This document shows positions 17,040 through 31,366 of a DNA stretch of 64,000 nucleotides, one piece after another (within the stretch, counting starts at the first letter, position 1; every line of letters begins with the position of its first letter). The notes under the pieces were generated by a model. That model was not told where the DNA came from, did no database searches, and saw only the letters and a list, made by a program, of their open reading frames with translations. The stretch spans positions 7,998,001 to 8,062,000 of the forward strand of contig NZ_CP108549.1 in the NCBI RefSeq assembly GCF_036010325.1, in the 5' to 3' direction. Source of the DNA: Streptomyces sp. NBC_01210 (lineage in GTDB: Bacteria > Actinomycetota > Actinomycetes > Streptomycetales > Streptomycetaceae). Made by a program: the position numbers and the translations under genes.

Positions 17040-20000
17040 GCCCCACTCCGTTCCGCTCGCCGCTTCGCCTGCCGGGCGAACGCGTCGGCCCGCCTGCCCG
17101 CCGCCTTGCGCACCCGGTCCAGTCCGTCGCCGCCCCCCGCCGCGCCTGCCGGACCCGCGCCGCCTGCCGCACCCGCTGTGTCGAACGCGGCGACCAGAGC
17201 CCGCGCCGTGGGGTAGCGGAAGATGTCCACGAGGGACAGCCGATCGCCCAGCACGGGCTGCAACCGCGCCCTGGCCTGCACGGCGAGCAGCGAATTTCCG
17301 CCTGCCTCGAAGAAGTTGTCGTCCATGCCGATCCGGTCCGCGTGCAGCACCTCGGCCAGTGCCTCGGCCACGTGACGCTCCTTGTCGTTGTCCGGCGGCC
17401 GGTAGACGGCAGCCCGCCGGTTCTCCAGGGCGGGCAGCCTTGCGCGGTCCACTTTCCCGTTGGCCGTCATCGGCAGAGCGTCGACGAAGACGACGTCCGC
17501 GGGAACCATGTAGTCCGGCAGTGACTTGGCTCCGAACGCCTGCAGTGCGGGACCGGTCAGGGCGTCCGTTCCGTGCGGGACGGGCACGCAGTAGGCAACA
17601 AGGCGGCTGTGCCCGCCGTCCCCGCGCACCGTGACGAGGACGCTTCGTACATCGGGATGTGCGCCCAGCGTGTTCTCGATCTCGCCGAGCTCGATGCGGT
17701 GGCCGAGGACCTTGACCTGGTGGTCCAGGCGGCCGAGGAACTCCAGCTCACCGTCTGCACGCCGACGCACCAGGTCGCCGGTGCGGTAGAGCCGCGCCCC
17801 CGGCTCCGCGGAGAAGGGGTCCGGCATGAAGCGTTCCGCGCTGAGCGCGGGCCGGTCGAGATAGCCGCGCGCGACACCGGGGCCGCCGAGGAGCAGCTCC
17901 CCGGGGACGTTGGCGGCCGTCGGCCGCAGATAGGCGTCGACGACATACGCCCGTACGTTGGCCAGTGGCCGCCCGATCGTCACCGACGTCACCGGCCGGG
18001 GACCGCCCACTGGCGCCGTCGTCGCCCAGACCGTCGCCTCGGTGGGCCCGTACATGTTGTGCACCCTGCCGGGCAGCAGTGTTGCCAGCCGCTCGGCGAG
18101 CGGGGCGGGCAGCGCCTCGCCGCCGACCAGCAGCCGGTCCAGCCCGGCCAGGGCGGCGGCGGCCTCCTCGTCCTCGGCCAGCAGCCCCGCCACCGAGGGC
18201 GTGCACTGCAGATGGGTGACCCCGTGCCGTACGAGCTGTGCCGCAATGGGCTCGTCGGCCTGCGCGGTGCGACGCCGGGACTCGCTCAGCTCGCGTGTCG
18301 TCGCGAGATGTTCCAGGGAGGCGAGCACTCGCTCGTGCTCGACGCCGAAGTCGATGAGGCAGGCGACCTCGTCCACCTCGATCGACTTGAGCCGGTCGAT
18401 CACATCGGCGCAGTGCTCCGGCGTGCCCAGCAGCCCCGACGTTTCGAAGAACCGGTCGAAGGCCTGCGCGACGAGGTGGTCGAGCTCGTCCTCGGGCAGC
18501 GTACGCAGATCGATCTCTCGCCCCATCGCCCGGCCGAGACCGGTCAGCAGGTCGAAGGAGGACTTGATGTACGCGCACAGGGGCTCGCGGACGGTCTCGC
18601 GCACCTCGTCGGTGTCGGTCCCGACGAAGGTGTGGAGCATGACCGTCACCTGGCCGTTGCCCGGATGCCCGGCCTCGCGCCAGGCCTGCCGGTAGAGCTG
18701 GATCTTCTCCGCGAGCTGCTCGACGCTGTGCCCGAGCAGATGGGTCAGCAGCCCCGCGCCGCTCTCTCCGGCGAGCTGGAAGGTCTCCGGGCTGCGTGCG
18801 CTGGTGACCCACACCGGAAGTTCGTCCTGCAGGGGCGGCGGGAAGATGCGTACGTCCGTCTCGGCGTCGGCCCCGTTGCGACGGCGTACGGTCTGCCCTC
18901 GCCACAGCCGGCGCAGCTCGTCGAGACCGCTCATCATGGCTTTCTTGCGATCGGCGTAGGCGTCGGGCGCAAGTACGAAGTCGTCCGGCTGCCAGCCGGA
19001 GGCGACCGAGATGCCGACCCTTCCGTGGGAGATGTTGTCCACGACGGACCACTCCTCGGCTACCCGGAGCGGATCGTGCAGAGGCAGGACGACGCTGCCC
19101 GCCCGTACGGCCACGCGCTCGGTGATCGCCGCGATCGCGGACGCGGTGACCGACGGATTCGGGTACAGGCCGCCGAACTCGTGGAAGTGCCGCTCCGGCG
19201 TCCATACGGCCGAGAACCCGTTCCGGTCGGCGAACTTGGCGCCTTCGGTCAGCAGCCGGTAAGCATCGCCCGGCTCGCCTCCCCGGTCGCCGCCGAAGTA
19301 GAACAGGCTGAGGTCCACCGGCTGGGCCTGCACGGAGGAGGTGACGGTCATGCCGCCCGCCCCGGCGCTGTGCGCACTCGGTTCGTCGCCACGGATGACC
19401 ACCCGGTAGCCGTGTGCCAACGTCCACAGCAGTTCCAGCACTGAGATGTCGAAGGACATGCTGGTGACGGCAAGCCAGGTGTTCGGGGAGTCCCCGCCGA
19501 GCACCTTGTCCATGCCGCCGAAGAACGTCTGGACATTGCGGTGCGAAACCATCACGCCCTTGGGCCTGCCGGTCGAGCCCGAGGTGTAGATCACATACGC
19601 CAGATGCTGCGGCGAGACGGTGCCGGCCGGGCTGGGCCCGGCAGGTGTCACGTCCCGCTCGGGCGCATCGAGCAGCAGCAGCGAAGCGGGCAACCCCGCG
19701 ATGCGACGGGCCAGGGACACTCGCGTCACGATCACCGGCGTGCGCGAGTCCTCGGCCATGAACGCGATCCGGTCCGCCGGATAGCCGGGGTCGAGCGGCA
19801 GATACGCGCCGCCGGCCTTGAGGACGGCCAGCAGTGTGACGACCAGGTCGGGCGAGCGGTCCAGATAGACGCCGACGGGAACGTCCGCGGCGACGCCGTA
19901 TGCACGCAGCCGGGCGGCCAGCGCCTCGGCGCGCCGGTCCAGTTCGCGGTATGTCATCGCGTCCTGCGGCTGCTGGTCCGCACCCAGCAGTGCTGGGGCG

Positions 20001-21499
20001 TCCGGTGTCCGCGCGGCCTGCTCTGCAATCAGCTCGTGGACCAATACGCCCGGTACGGGCTCGGCGGGCGGGTTCCAGTCCACGAGGACGTGGCGGGTCT
20101 CGTCCGGTGACAGCACGGGCAGTTGACGCAGCGGGGTGTCCGGGGCGGCCACGGCGGCGGCGAGGACAGCGCTGAATTGATCGCCGATCGAGAGCGCCGT
20201 GTCCTTCTCGAAGAGGTCGGTGCTGTACTCGAGGCGGGCCGACAGCCGGTCGCCGACGCGGGTCAGGCTCAGGGTCAGGTCGAACTTGGCGGTCTCGGTG
20301 TCGCCCGGCACCAGCCGTACCTCGCAACCCGGCAGGACCAGGCCGTCCGCATCACCCTCGTGGTAGCTGAACATGAGCTGGAAGAGCGGGTTGTGGGCCG
20401 GGTCACGGCTGGGCTGAAGCTCCTCCACCAGCTTCTCGAAGGGCAGCTCCTGATGCGCGACCGCGGACCGGCTCTCGTCCCGGGCGCGAGCCACCAGCTG
20501 CTGGAAGGTCGGCTCGCCGGAGACGTCAACGCGCTGCACCACGGTGTTGGTGAAGAAGCCGATGAGCGGCTGCAGGCCGGCCTTGGTCCGTCCCGCCACG
20601 GGCGATCCGACGATCACCTCGTCGCCGCCGGCCCGGGAGTGCACCACGGCAGTGAACGCGGCCAGCAGCACCGCGAACGGCGTGGCGCCGCTGGAGCGGG
20701 CCAACTCGCCCACCCGCTCGGTGACATCGGGGCCGATGGCGAAGTCCAGATGGTCGCCCAGGTGGCTCTGCGTGGGAGGCCTCGGACGATCCGCGGGCAG
20801 CGTCGCGAGGGCCGGGGCCCCGGCCAGCCGCTCCCGCCAGTAACCCAGCATCTCCTCCAGCGGCCCCCCCCGTGAGCCGGGCCATCTGGTCCTCGGCGAA
20901 GGCTGCGTACTGCCTCTCCACCGGTGCAAGCTCCGGCTCCCGACCGTCCATGAAAGCCCCGTACAGGGCGGACAGTTCGCTGCCGAGGACGCCGAGCGAC
21001 CAGCCGTCACAAGCGATGTGATGCAGGCTCAGGCAGAACCAGTGTTCGTCGGGCGCGAGCCGCAGCAGCAGGGCCCGTACGGGCACGTCCGAAGCCAGAT
21101 CGAACGGCCGGCCGGCCTCCTGCCGGCACTCCTGCTCCGCCTCGGCCGCCGGGTCGGGCCGGGCGGACAGATCGCGGACCGGGATGGTCACGGGCTCCGC
21201 CGGCCGGACGAACTGGCGCGGCGTGCCGTCCACCGACCGGTAGACCGTACGCAGCACGTGATGTCGGCGCACCACCTGGCCGAGCGCGTGCTCCATGGCG
21301 GCGACGTCCAGCGGGCCGCTGATCCGGTAGATCAGGGGGACGACGTAGACAGCGCTGCCCGGGTCGAGCTGGTCGAGGAACCACAGGCGCTGCTGAGGGT
21401 AGGAGAGAGGGTAATGGCGCTCCGAGATACGCCGCTTGAGCCGCTCCGCGAGCCGGGCACGCCGGTCGTCGGCCGTGCCGCCGGAGAGAGCGCCGTCCG

Positions 21500-21503
<4 letters not shown>
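17036..21503 (-). CDS. NRPS module C-A(luciferase-like monooxygenase)-PCP, Gly-type, with an apparent frameshift
   Basis: The condensation domain (HHIACDGWS) starts at the ATG 21503, which overlaps the NRPS1 stop. The reading frame breaks in a run of eight C (20864-20871); with seven, one 1488-residue protein results and LTGGPLEEMLGYWRERL reads through. The A domain has YTSGSTGRPKG and NMYGPTEATVWA. Between motifs A4 (FDISVLELL) and A5 sits an insert of about 350 residues of the natural-product luciferase-like monooxygenase type (VDLSLFYFGGDRG, then WTPERHFHEFGG). The specificity residues I extract, D-I-L-Q-L-G-M-V-W, are almost the standard glycine code. The PCP is FFEAGGNSLL. MtaG/MelG of the myxothiazol type have the same architecture. 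Sequencing error at the C-run is likelier than a broken gene. Confidence 0.88.
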
Positions 21504-26623
<5,120 letters not shown>

Positions 26624-26698
26624 TTCTTTGGGCTCCCCGATTGCACTCGACCTGCGGTGACTGACTAAGCCTTTCTGGCATATCCCGCACAAGATCGC

Positions 26699-27565
26699 TC
26701 ACTGCGACGGAGTGAAGCTCCACCGCGCAGTTTCTGCTGATTCGATGACAAGTCGCGAGGTCTCGCCGAATCGGAACTCCCTGGGGATCGAGGATTCGTA
26801 TACCTCGGGGTCCAGGCCGATCTCGATTTCCGTTACGCGTTCCAGCTGATCGCCGGTCTCCAGCCGGACGGTGAGGCCCGGACCACGCAGTTCATGTACT
26901 CCCGGAGCAGTTTCGGCCCCGGTGTAGCCGAAGACCGCGAGCGCGTCGGCGAGGCGTCGGCCGCGCTCCGCGGCAACCGAGATCGTCACGCCGGTGACAT
27001 CCCTCATCAGCCGGTTTCCCCCCGCCGGAGCCCCGAGCGCCGCGTCCAGATAGTGCTTCCGGGGCAGCGTCCCGTCCGGTGCCGGCTGGGCGCCGAGGGA
27101 CTGGAAGTACTCGGGCGTCACCTCGTTGAGGAAGAGCAGCAGCGGGCTGGCCTCACCCAGGTCGACGCTGATCAGGTGGTACCAGGGCTGCTGCTCGTCC
27201 GTGCCTTCCACCGAGCGACGTACCAGGTCATGGTGGTACTTGACCTCGCCGGAGGCGTCCAGCAAGGCGCGGGCACGCTGCGCGGAGCCCGGCTCCTCGA
27301 ACGAGAACACCAGGCCGCCCGTGAGAGGCGACGCGCTGGGTAGATCACTGCCGAACAGCTCGATCAAAGTGTTCTCACCGGCCACTCCGAGTGTGGAGTA
27401 CTGCCCGGCGACCGAGCTTTCCGCCTCCTTGCGCTTGATCCTCCCGAAGCGCTGAGTCAGGAATCCACTCGCCGACACATCGCGATGCGCGGCCCCGTCG
27501 AGCAGCACCATGACGTGGTCGAGGCGAGGCACCGGCCTCCAGTTCGCTGCAGATCCACTCGTCAA
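26699..27565 (-). CDS. VOC-superfamily-like protein of unknown function
   Basis: The protein has 288 residues. It begins RLDHVMVLLDGAAHRDVSASG and later VTGVTISVAAERGRRLADAL, two beta-alpha-beta-type openings reminiscent of the glyoxalase/dioxygenase (vicinal oxygen chelate) fold and of DUF5829-type Streptomyces proteins. Metal ligands cannot be assigned with confidence. The start is the TTG at 27565, with GGAG seven bases before it. It is the first gene of the NRPS operon, 75 bp ahead of NRPS1, so it is probably a tailoring, resistance or binding protein for the product. I do not recognise a specific function. Confidence 0.6.
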   Translation of the reverse strand: MTSGSAANWRPVPRLDHVMVLLDGAAHRDVSASGFLTQRFGRIKRKEAESSVAGQYSTLGVAGENTLIELFGSDLPSASPLTGGLVFSFEEPGSAQRARALLDASGEVKYHHDLVRRSVEGTDEQQPWYHLISVDLGEASPLLLFLNEVTPEYFQSLGAQPAPDGTLPRKHYLDAALGAPAGGNRLMRDVTGVTISVAAERGRRLADALAVFGYTGAETAPGVHELRGPGLTVRLETGDQLERVTEIEIGLDPEVYESSIPREFRFGETSRLVIESAETARWSFTPSQ

Positions 27566-27688
27566 GCGTCTGCTCCGATCCGGTCAGAATTGGCGGTCCG
27601 ACGAATAGTCAATGTGCACCGCATAAACGCGGTTGCTCTCGGCGGACTCCGGAGCCAGGAGTCTTGCATCCGCTACCCCTGTAAGGCA

Positions 27689-27725
27689 CCGGGGGAATCC
27701 CTGGGCACCCTGGGGGAGCCCCTGG
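27689..27725. promoter_or_regulatory. Tandem PimM-like palindromes in the SARP / NRPS-operon divergent region
   Basis: CCGGGGGAATCCCTGG (27689-27704) and CTGGGGGAGCCCCTGG (27710-27725) match the PimM consensus at about 13 and 12 of 16 positions and share GGG-n-CCCTGG with the site at 5379. They are the main feature of the 326-bp region 27566-27891. A TTGACA at 27754-27759 could be the SARP -35, but no good -10 follows. I infer LAL control of both the SARP gene and the NRPS operon. Confidence 0.45.
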
Positions 27726-27891
27726 GTTGCCCCCTGTACCCGCCAGAACTGCCTTGACACTCCCTCTGTCACACGACAACTATTGGCGTCTGAACAATTT
27801 GATCAACGCGAGATCGCGGTAGCCGTAAATCGGACGCCATTGCGATGCCGCCGACTGGACGCCCGACGAGTCGAATTGACTTAGGAGTGTC

Positions 27892-28695
27892 GTGCACATC
27901 GAAATTCTTGGCACCGTCTCCGTCACAGTGGGCGGTCACGAACGCGAAATCCGCGCGAACAAGGTACGCGCCATGTTCGCCACCCTGGCGCTGGAACCCG
28001 GACGGGCGATCTCCCATCTCGAACTCGCCGACGAGCTGTGGTCCGGCCAGCCTCTCGGCAATGTGCACAACGCACTCCAGGCGCATGCAGCGCGCTTGCG
28101 GAAAATCCTTGACGGCCCTTCTCAGGAGCGCGCGGACGGGACCGTGCTGCGCGCCGTGCACAACGGCTACGTACTGGACATCCCGCGCGAGTCCGTGGAC
28201 GGCAACCGATTCCTCGACCTCGCGGCGCGGGGCTCGGCGGCCTTGCGCCGCGACCCCTACCGGGCACTCGAACTCCTGGAGTCGGGGCTGCGGTTGTGGC
28301 GCGGACCGGCCCTGCTGGACGCCGGAGACGGCCTGCGGTGCAGGGCGGCGGCCGCCCTGTTCGACGAGCGCCGGCTGACCATGTGGGAAGACCTCATCAC
28401 TGCCAGACTGGCCGTCGGCGATGTCCGCCAGGCAGCCGCCGAACTGCGCCGACTCGTCGCCCAGCACCCCCTGAACGAGCACTTCTGCGCGCAGCTGATG
28501 ATGGCCCTGTACCGCTCGGGACGACAGGGCGAGGCGCTGACCCTGTACCACCGCACCCGTCATCGACTGGATGAGGAACTGGGTGTACAGCCGGGCCTGC
28601 CCCTGCAACAGCGCTACGCCGAGATCCTGGCCCAGGACCCCGCGCTCACGCTGACCGGGGTCAGCCGACCGTCAGCCATCGGTCAGATCGCATGA
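27892..28695 (+). CDS. SARP-family pathway-specific activator
   Basis: The 267-residue protein has an OmpR-type winged helix (HIEILGTVSVTVGGHEREIR, ISHLELADELW) followed by the bacterial transcriptional activation domain (LYHRTRHRLDEELGVQPGLPL). No ATPase follows, so it is a short SARP such as ActII-ORF4. SARPs bind direct repeats about 11 bp apart and recruit RNA polymerase. Three such repeat sets occur in this window, one inside the 3' end of this very gene (28660-28702). The start is the GTG at 27892 behind AGGAG. Its stop overlaps the start of a 22-codon ORF leading to the KAS III gene. Confidence 0.93.
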   Translation: MHIEILGTVSVTVGGHEREIRANKVRAMFATLALEPGRAISHLELADELWSGQPLGNVHNALQAHAARLRKILDGPSQERADGTVLRAVHNGYVLDIPRESVDGNRFLDLAARGSAALRRDPYRALELLESGLRLWRGPALLDAGDGLRCRAAAALFDERRLTMWEDLITARLAVGDVRQAAAELRRLVAQHPLNEHFCAQLMMALYRSGRQGEALTLYHRTRHRLDEELGVQPGLPLQQRYAEILAQDPALTLTGVSRPSAIGQIA

Positions 28696-28702
28696 ACACG
28701 GT
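28660..28702 (+). promoter_or_regulatory. SARP operator and -10 element for the KAS III operon
   Basis: GTCA occurs at 28660, 28671 and 28682, exactly 11 bp apart, within the last codons of the SARP gene. Eleven bases after the third repeat is CACGGT (28697-28702), which fits the loose -10 form CAnnnT. The sites at 35156 and 38031 have the identical geometry. This should be the SARP-driven promoter of KAS III, ACP, KAS II and the GMC oxidoreductase. Confidence 0.7.
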
Positions 28703-28760
28703 GAGCATGCCGGGCATGCCCAACGTGCTGAGCGTGCCGCACATGGGCGACATCCGATGA
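28692..28760 (+). CDS. 22-aa leader-like ORF coupling SARP to KAS III
   Basis: The ORF begins ATGA over the SARP stop and ends with a TGA lying inside the KAS III ATG, so both junctions are 4-nt overlaps. The peptide is Met-rich (MNTVSMPGMPN...). No family is recognised. It may simply carry ribosomes from the SARP message to KAS III, because no ribosome-binding site is seen before 28757. From the predicted SARP promoter (-10 at 28697) its own start would not be transcribed. Confidence 0.4.
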   Translation: MNTVSMPGMPNVLSVPHMGDIR

Positions 28761-29758
28761 CCCGGGCCGCGGTACTCACCGGCATCGGCGGCTGCCTGCC
28801 GCCCCGCGCGGTGTCCAACGAGGAGATTGCCGCGGCGTCCGGTGGCTCCGACGAGTGGATACAGTCCCGGACCGGCATCCGCCAGCGGTACTTCGCCGCG
28901 CCCGGAACGGCCACCTCGGATCTCGCGGTCGGGGCCGGCGAGCAGGCGCTCAAGTCCTCGGGCGACCCATATGTGGACACCGTCGTCGTGGCGACGTCCA
29001 CGCCCGACCGGCCCTGTCCGGCGACCGCGCCCACTGTGGCGACGCGGCTCGCGCTGTCCGGCGCGGCGGCGTTCGACATTTCCGCCGTGTGCACGGGATT
29101 CATCTACGGTCTCGCCAACGCCGCCGGGCTGATCGCGTCCGGTTCGTCCACCCGCGCCCTGGTCATCGGGGCGGACACGTTCTCCAGCATTCTCGACCCG
29201 ACGGACAGGACGACCTCGGCGATCTTCGGTGACGGCGCGGGCGCGGTGGTGCTGCGCGCGGGGGAGCCCGACGAACCGGGCGCCATCGGCCCGTTCGACC
29301 TCGGCAGCGACGGGGAGGGCCGCGATCTCATCACCGTGCGTGCCGACGGCTCGGAGCAGCGCCTGACCGGGCTGCCCGCCGAGGCCGCGGACCGCTACTT
29401 CGCGATGGCCGGCAAGGAGGTCTTCCGGCACGCGGTACAGCGCATGGCGAAATCCTCTACCACGGCGCTCGACCGGGCCGGCTGGCGCCGTTCCGACGTC
29501 GACTGGCTGGTCGCCCACCAGGCCAACGCGAGGATCCTCAACCGGCTCGCCGACGAACTCGACATCCCGCGCGAGCGCGCCGTCAGCAACATAGCCGAGG
29601 TCGGCAACACCGCGGCCGCGTCCATCCCGCTGGCCCTCCACCACGCGCATGCCACCGGGATGCTGCGCCCCGGTGACCAGATACTGCTCACCGCCTTCGG
29701 CGGCGGTCTCACCTGGGGCTCGTCCGTACTGACGTGGCCGGAGACCGGCCTGTCGTGA
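28757..29758 (+). CDS. 3-oxoacyl-ACP synthase III (FabH/RedP-like)
   Basis: The 333-residue KAS III has the catalytic Cys in ISAVCTGFIYGL (about 114), His in VAHQANARI (about 255) and Asn in EVGNTAAASIPL (about 285), plus FGDGAGAVVL. It condenses an acyl-CoA starter with malonyl-ACP to begin a chain. The order KAS III, ACP, KAS II on consecutive genes copies the RedP-RedQ-RedR arrangement that makes the acyl starter of prodiginines. Reductases and dehydratase are absent and would come from the cell's fatty acid synthase, if the chain is reduced at all. Confidence 0.93.
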   Translation: MTRAAVLTGIGGCLPPRAVSNEEIAAASGGSDEWIQSRTGIRQRYFAAPGTATSDLAVGAGEQALKSSGDPYVDTVVVATSTPDRPCPATAPTVATRLALSGAAAFDISAVCTGFIYGLANAAGLIASGSSTRALVIGADTFSSILDPTDRTTSAIFGDGAGAVVLRAGEPDEPGAIGPFDLGSDGEGRDLITVRADGSEQRLTGLPAEAADRYFAMAGKEVFRHAVQRMAKSSTTALDRAGWRRSDVDWLVAHQANARILNRLADELDIPRERAVSNIAEVGNTAAASIPLALHHAHATGMLRPGDQILLTAFGGGLTWGSSVLTWPETGLS

Positions 29759-29850
29759 CACCGGCCCGGCGTGACACCGGGGGCGGTGCCACTGCCCCCG
29801 GCCCCTGCGCACCACCACAGGACAGCACCACCGGAGAAAGGGAATCCGTG

Positions 29851-30099
29851 ATGACAGCCATGTACGACACCCTCGCCGACATTCTGGTCAACCGTTTCCA
29901 GGTCGAGCGATCGGAGATCAAACCGGACGTGACTTTCGAGGACCTGGAGATGGACTCTCTCTTCCTCGTGGAGCTGCTGCTGGTGGTGGAGAAGGAACTG
30001 GGCGTAAAGATCAGCGACGACGCCGCGTCGCCCCGCGACACCATCGGGCGGGCGGCCGAGGTGATCGAGGAGCAGGCGGCCGCGGCGAAGACGTCATGA
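29851..30099 (+). CDS. Discrete acyl carrier protein
   Basis: This 82-residue ACP has the phosphopantetheine site in LEMDSLFLVELLLVVEKELG. The flanking DVTFEDL and GVKISDDAA are as usual for type II carrier proteins. I chose the ATG at 29851, with GGGA seven bases upstream; GTG 29848 or ATG 29860 are alternatives. It lies between KAS III and KAS II, and its stop overlaps the KAS II start (ATGA). It should carry the chain built by those two enzymes. Confidence 0.92.
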   Translation: MTAMYDTLADILVNRFQVERSEIKPDVTFEDLEMDSLFLVELLLVVEKELGVKISDDAASPRDTIGRAAEVIEEQAAAAKTS

Positions 30100-31319
30100 C
30101 CGTTGCTCCCGTCGCCGTCACGGGGCTCGGCCTGGTCACCGCCGCGGGCATCGGCACCGAAGCGAGCTGGCGAGGCGTGTGCGAAGCCCTGCCGACGGCC
30201 AAACGCGATCCCGCCCTCGAAGGCCTGCTGGTCGATATCTCGTACACGGTCCCGGGGTTCAGCGCGGCCAAGCTCGTCGGGCGCCGCAGTACCCTCGTCC
30301 ACGACAGATTCGTCCAACTGGCCATCGTCGCCGCGCGGGAGGCCGTTGCCGACTCCGGGCTCGACCCCAAGACGTGGGACGGCGCGCGCGTCGGCGTCGT
30401 CATGGGCTGCGGGCTCGGCGGCGTCTCGACCTGGGAGCAGCAGCACCGGACCCTGCTCTCCGAAGGGCCGGGCTCGGTCTCCGCGCTGCTGATCCCCCTG
30501 CTGGTGCCGAACATGGTCGCGGGTCATCTCGCCATGGAGTTCGGCGCCCGCGGACCCAATTTCGTCACCGCGACGGCCTGCGCCTCGGGCGCGACCGCGA
30601 TCGGAGTCGCGACACAGCTGCTGCACGACGACCGCTGCGATGTGGTGATCACGGGCGGCAGCGAAGCGGGTGTGAGCCCGTTGATTGTCACCGGGTTCGC
30701 GCAGATGGGGGCGCTGTCCCGACGGCTGGACGAACCGGCCGCCGCGTCCCGCCCGTTCGACGTGGATCGTGACGGCTTCGTCATCGGCGAGGGAAGCGGC
30801 GTACTGATCCTGGAACGGGAGACGGACGCACGGGCCCGTGGGGCGCGCGTCCGCGCCAGGATCGCGGGGTACGGAGCCTCCGCCGACGCCCACCACATGA
30901 CGGCCCCGGACCCGCAGGGCGTCGGCGCCCGACAGGCCTTGGAGGCGGCGCTGGCCTCGGCCGACGTGTCCCCGGGCGACGTCGACCACGTCAACGCGCA
31001 CGGCACCTCGACGCCGCTGAACGACGCGGCCGAGTCCAAAGTTCTGCACCAGGTGCTGGGCACGCGTGCGACGGTGACGTCCGCCAAGGGCGCGGTCGGT
31101 CACTCCCTCGGTGCAGCGGGCGCGATCGAGGCGGCGCTGACCGTGCTCACCCTGGAGAACGAGACCGTGCCACCGACGGCGAACCTGGAGAACCTGGATC
31201 CGGAAATCGAGCTGGACATCGTCGAGAAGGGCCCCCGAGCCCAGCACATCGATGTGGCAGTGAGCAACTCGTTCGGCTTCGGCGGCCAGAACGCGGTCCT
31301 GGTCTTCACCTCGGCGTAA
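30096..31319 (+). CDS. 3-oxoacyl-ACP synthase II (FabF/RedR-like)
   Basis: The 407-residue KAS II keeps the complete Cys-His-His triad: TATACASGATAIG (about 165), VNAHGTSTPLND (about 303) and KGAVGHSLGAAGAIE (about 338), with SNSFGFGGQNAVL at the end. An intact Cys shows it is a chain-elongating enzyme and not a chain-length factor. It elongates the acyl-ACP started by KAS III. No chain-length-factor partner is encoded, so this is a fatty-acid-like and not an aromatic type II system. Confidence 0.93.
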   Translation: MTVAPVAVTGLGLVTAAGIGTEASWRGVCEALPTAKRDPALEGLLVDISYTVPGFSAAKLVGRRSTLVHDRFVQLAIVAAREAVADSGLDPKTWDGARVGVVMGCGLGGVSTWEQQHRTLLSEGPGSVSALLIPLLVPNMVAGHLAMEFGARGPNFVTATACASGATAIGVATQLLHDDRCDVVITGGSEAGVSPLIVTGFAQMGALSRRLDEPAAASRPFDVDRDGFVIGEGSGVLILERETDARARGARVRARIAGYGASADAHHMTAPDPQGVGARQALEAALASADVSPGDVDHVNAHGTSTPLNDAAESKVLHQVLGTRATVTSAKGAVGHSLGAAGAIEAALTVLTLENETVPPTANLENLDPEIELDIVEKGPRAQHIDVAVSNSFGFGGQNAVLVFTSA

Positions 31320-31366
31320 AAGCTCCCTCACCCCAAACCCGACGACCCGTCAACGGAGGTCGGCCC

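Noticed and set aside
27701..27726. CTGGG repeats read as SARP heptamer repeats
   Set aside because: Spacing is 9 and 12 bp, not 11, and the bases fit LuxR-type palindromes better.
29734..29850. Longer N-terminus for the ACP, reaching back into the KAS III gene
   Set aside because: The upstream part is Pro/Gly-rich and unlike any carrier protein; the ribosome-binding site fits the ATG at 29851.
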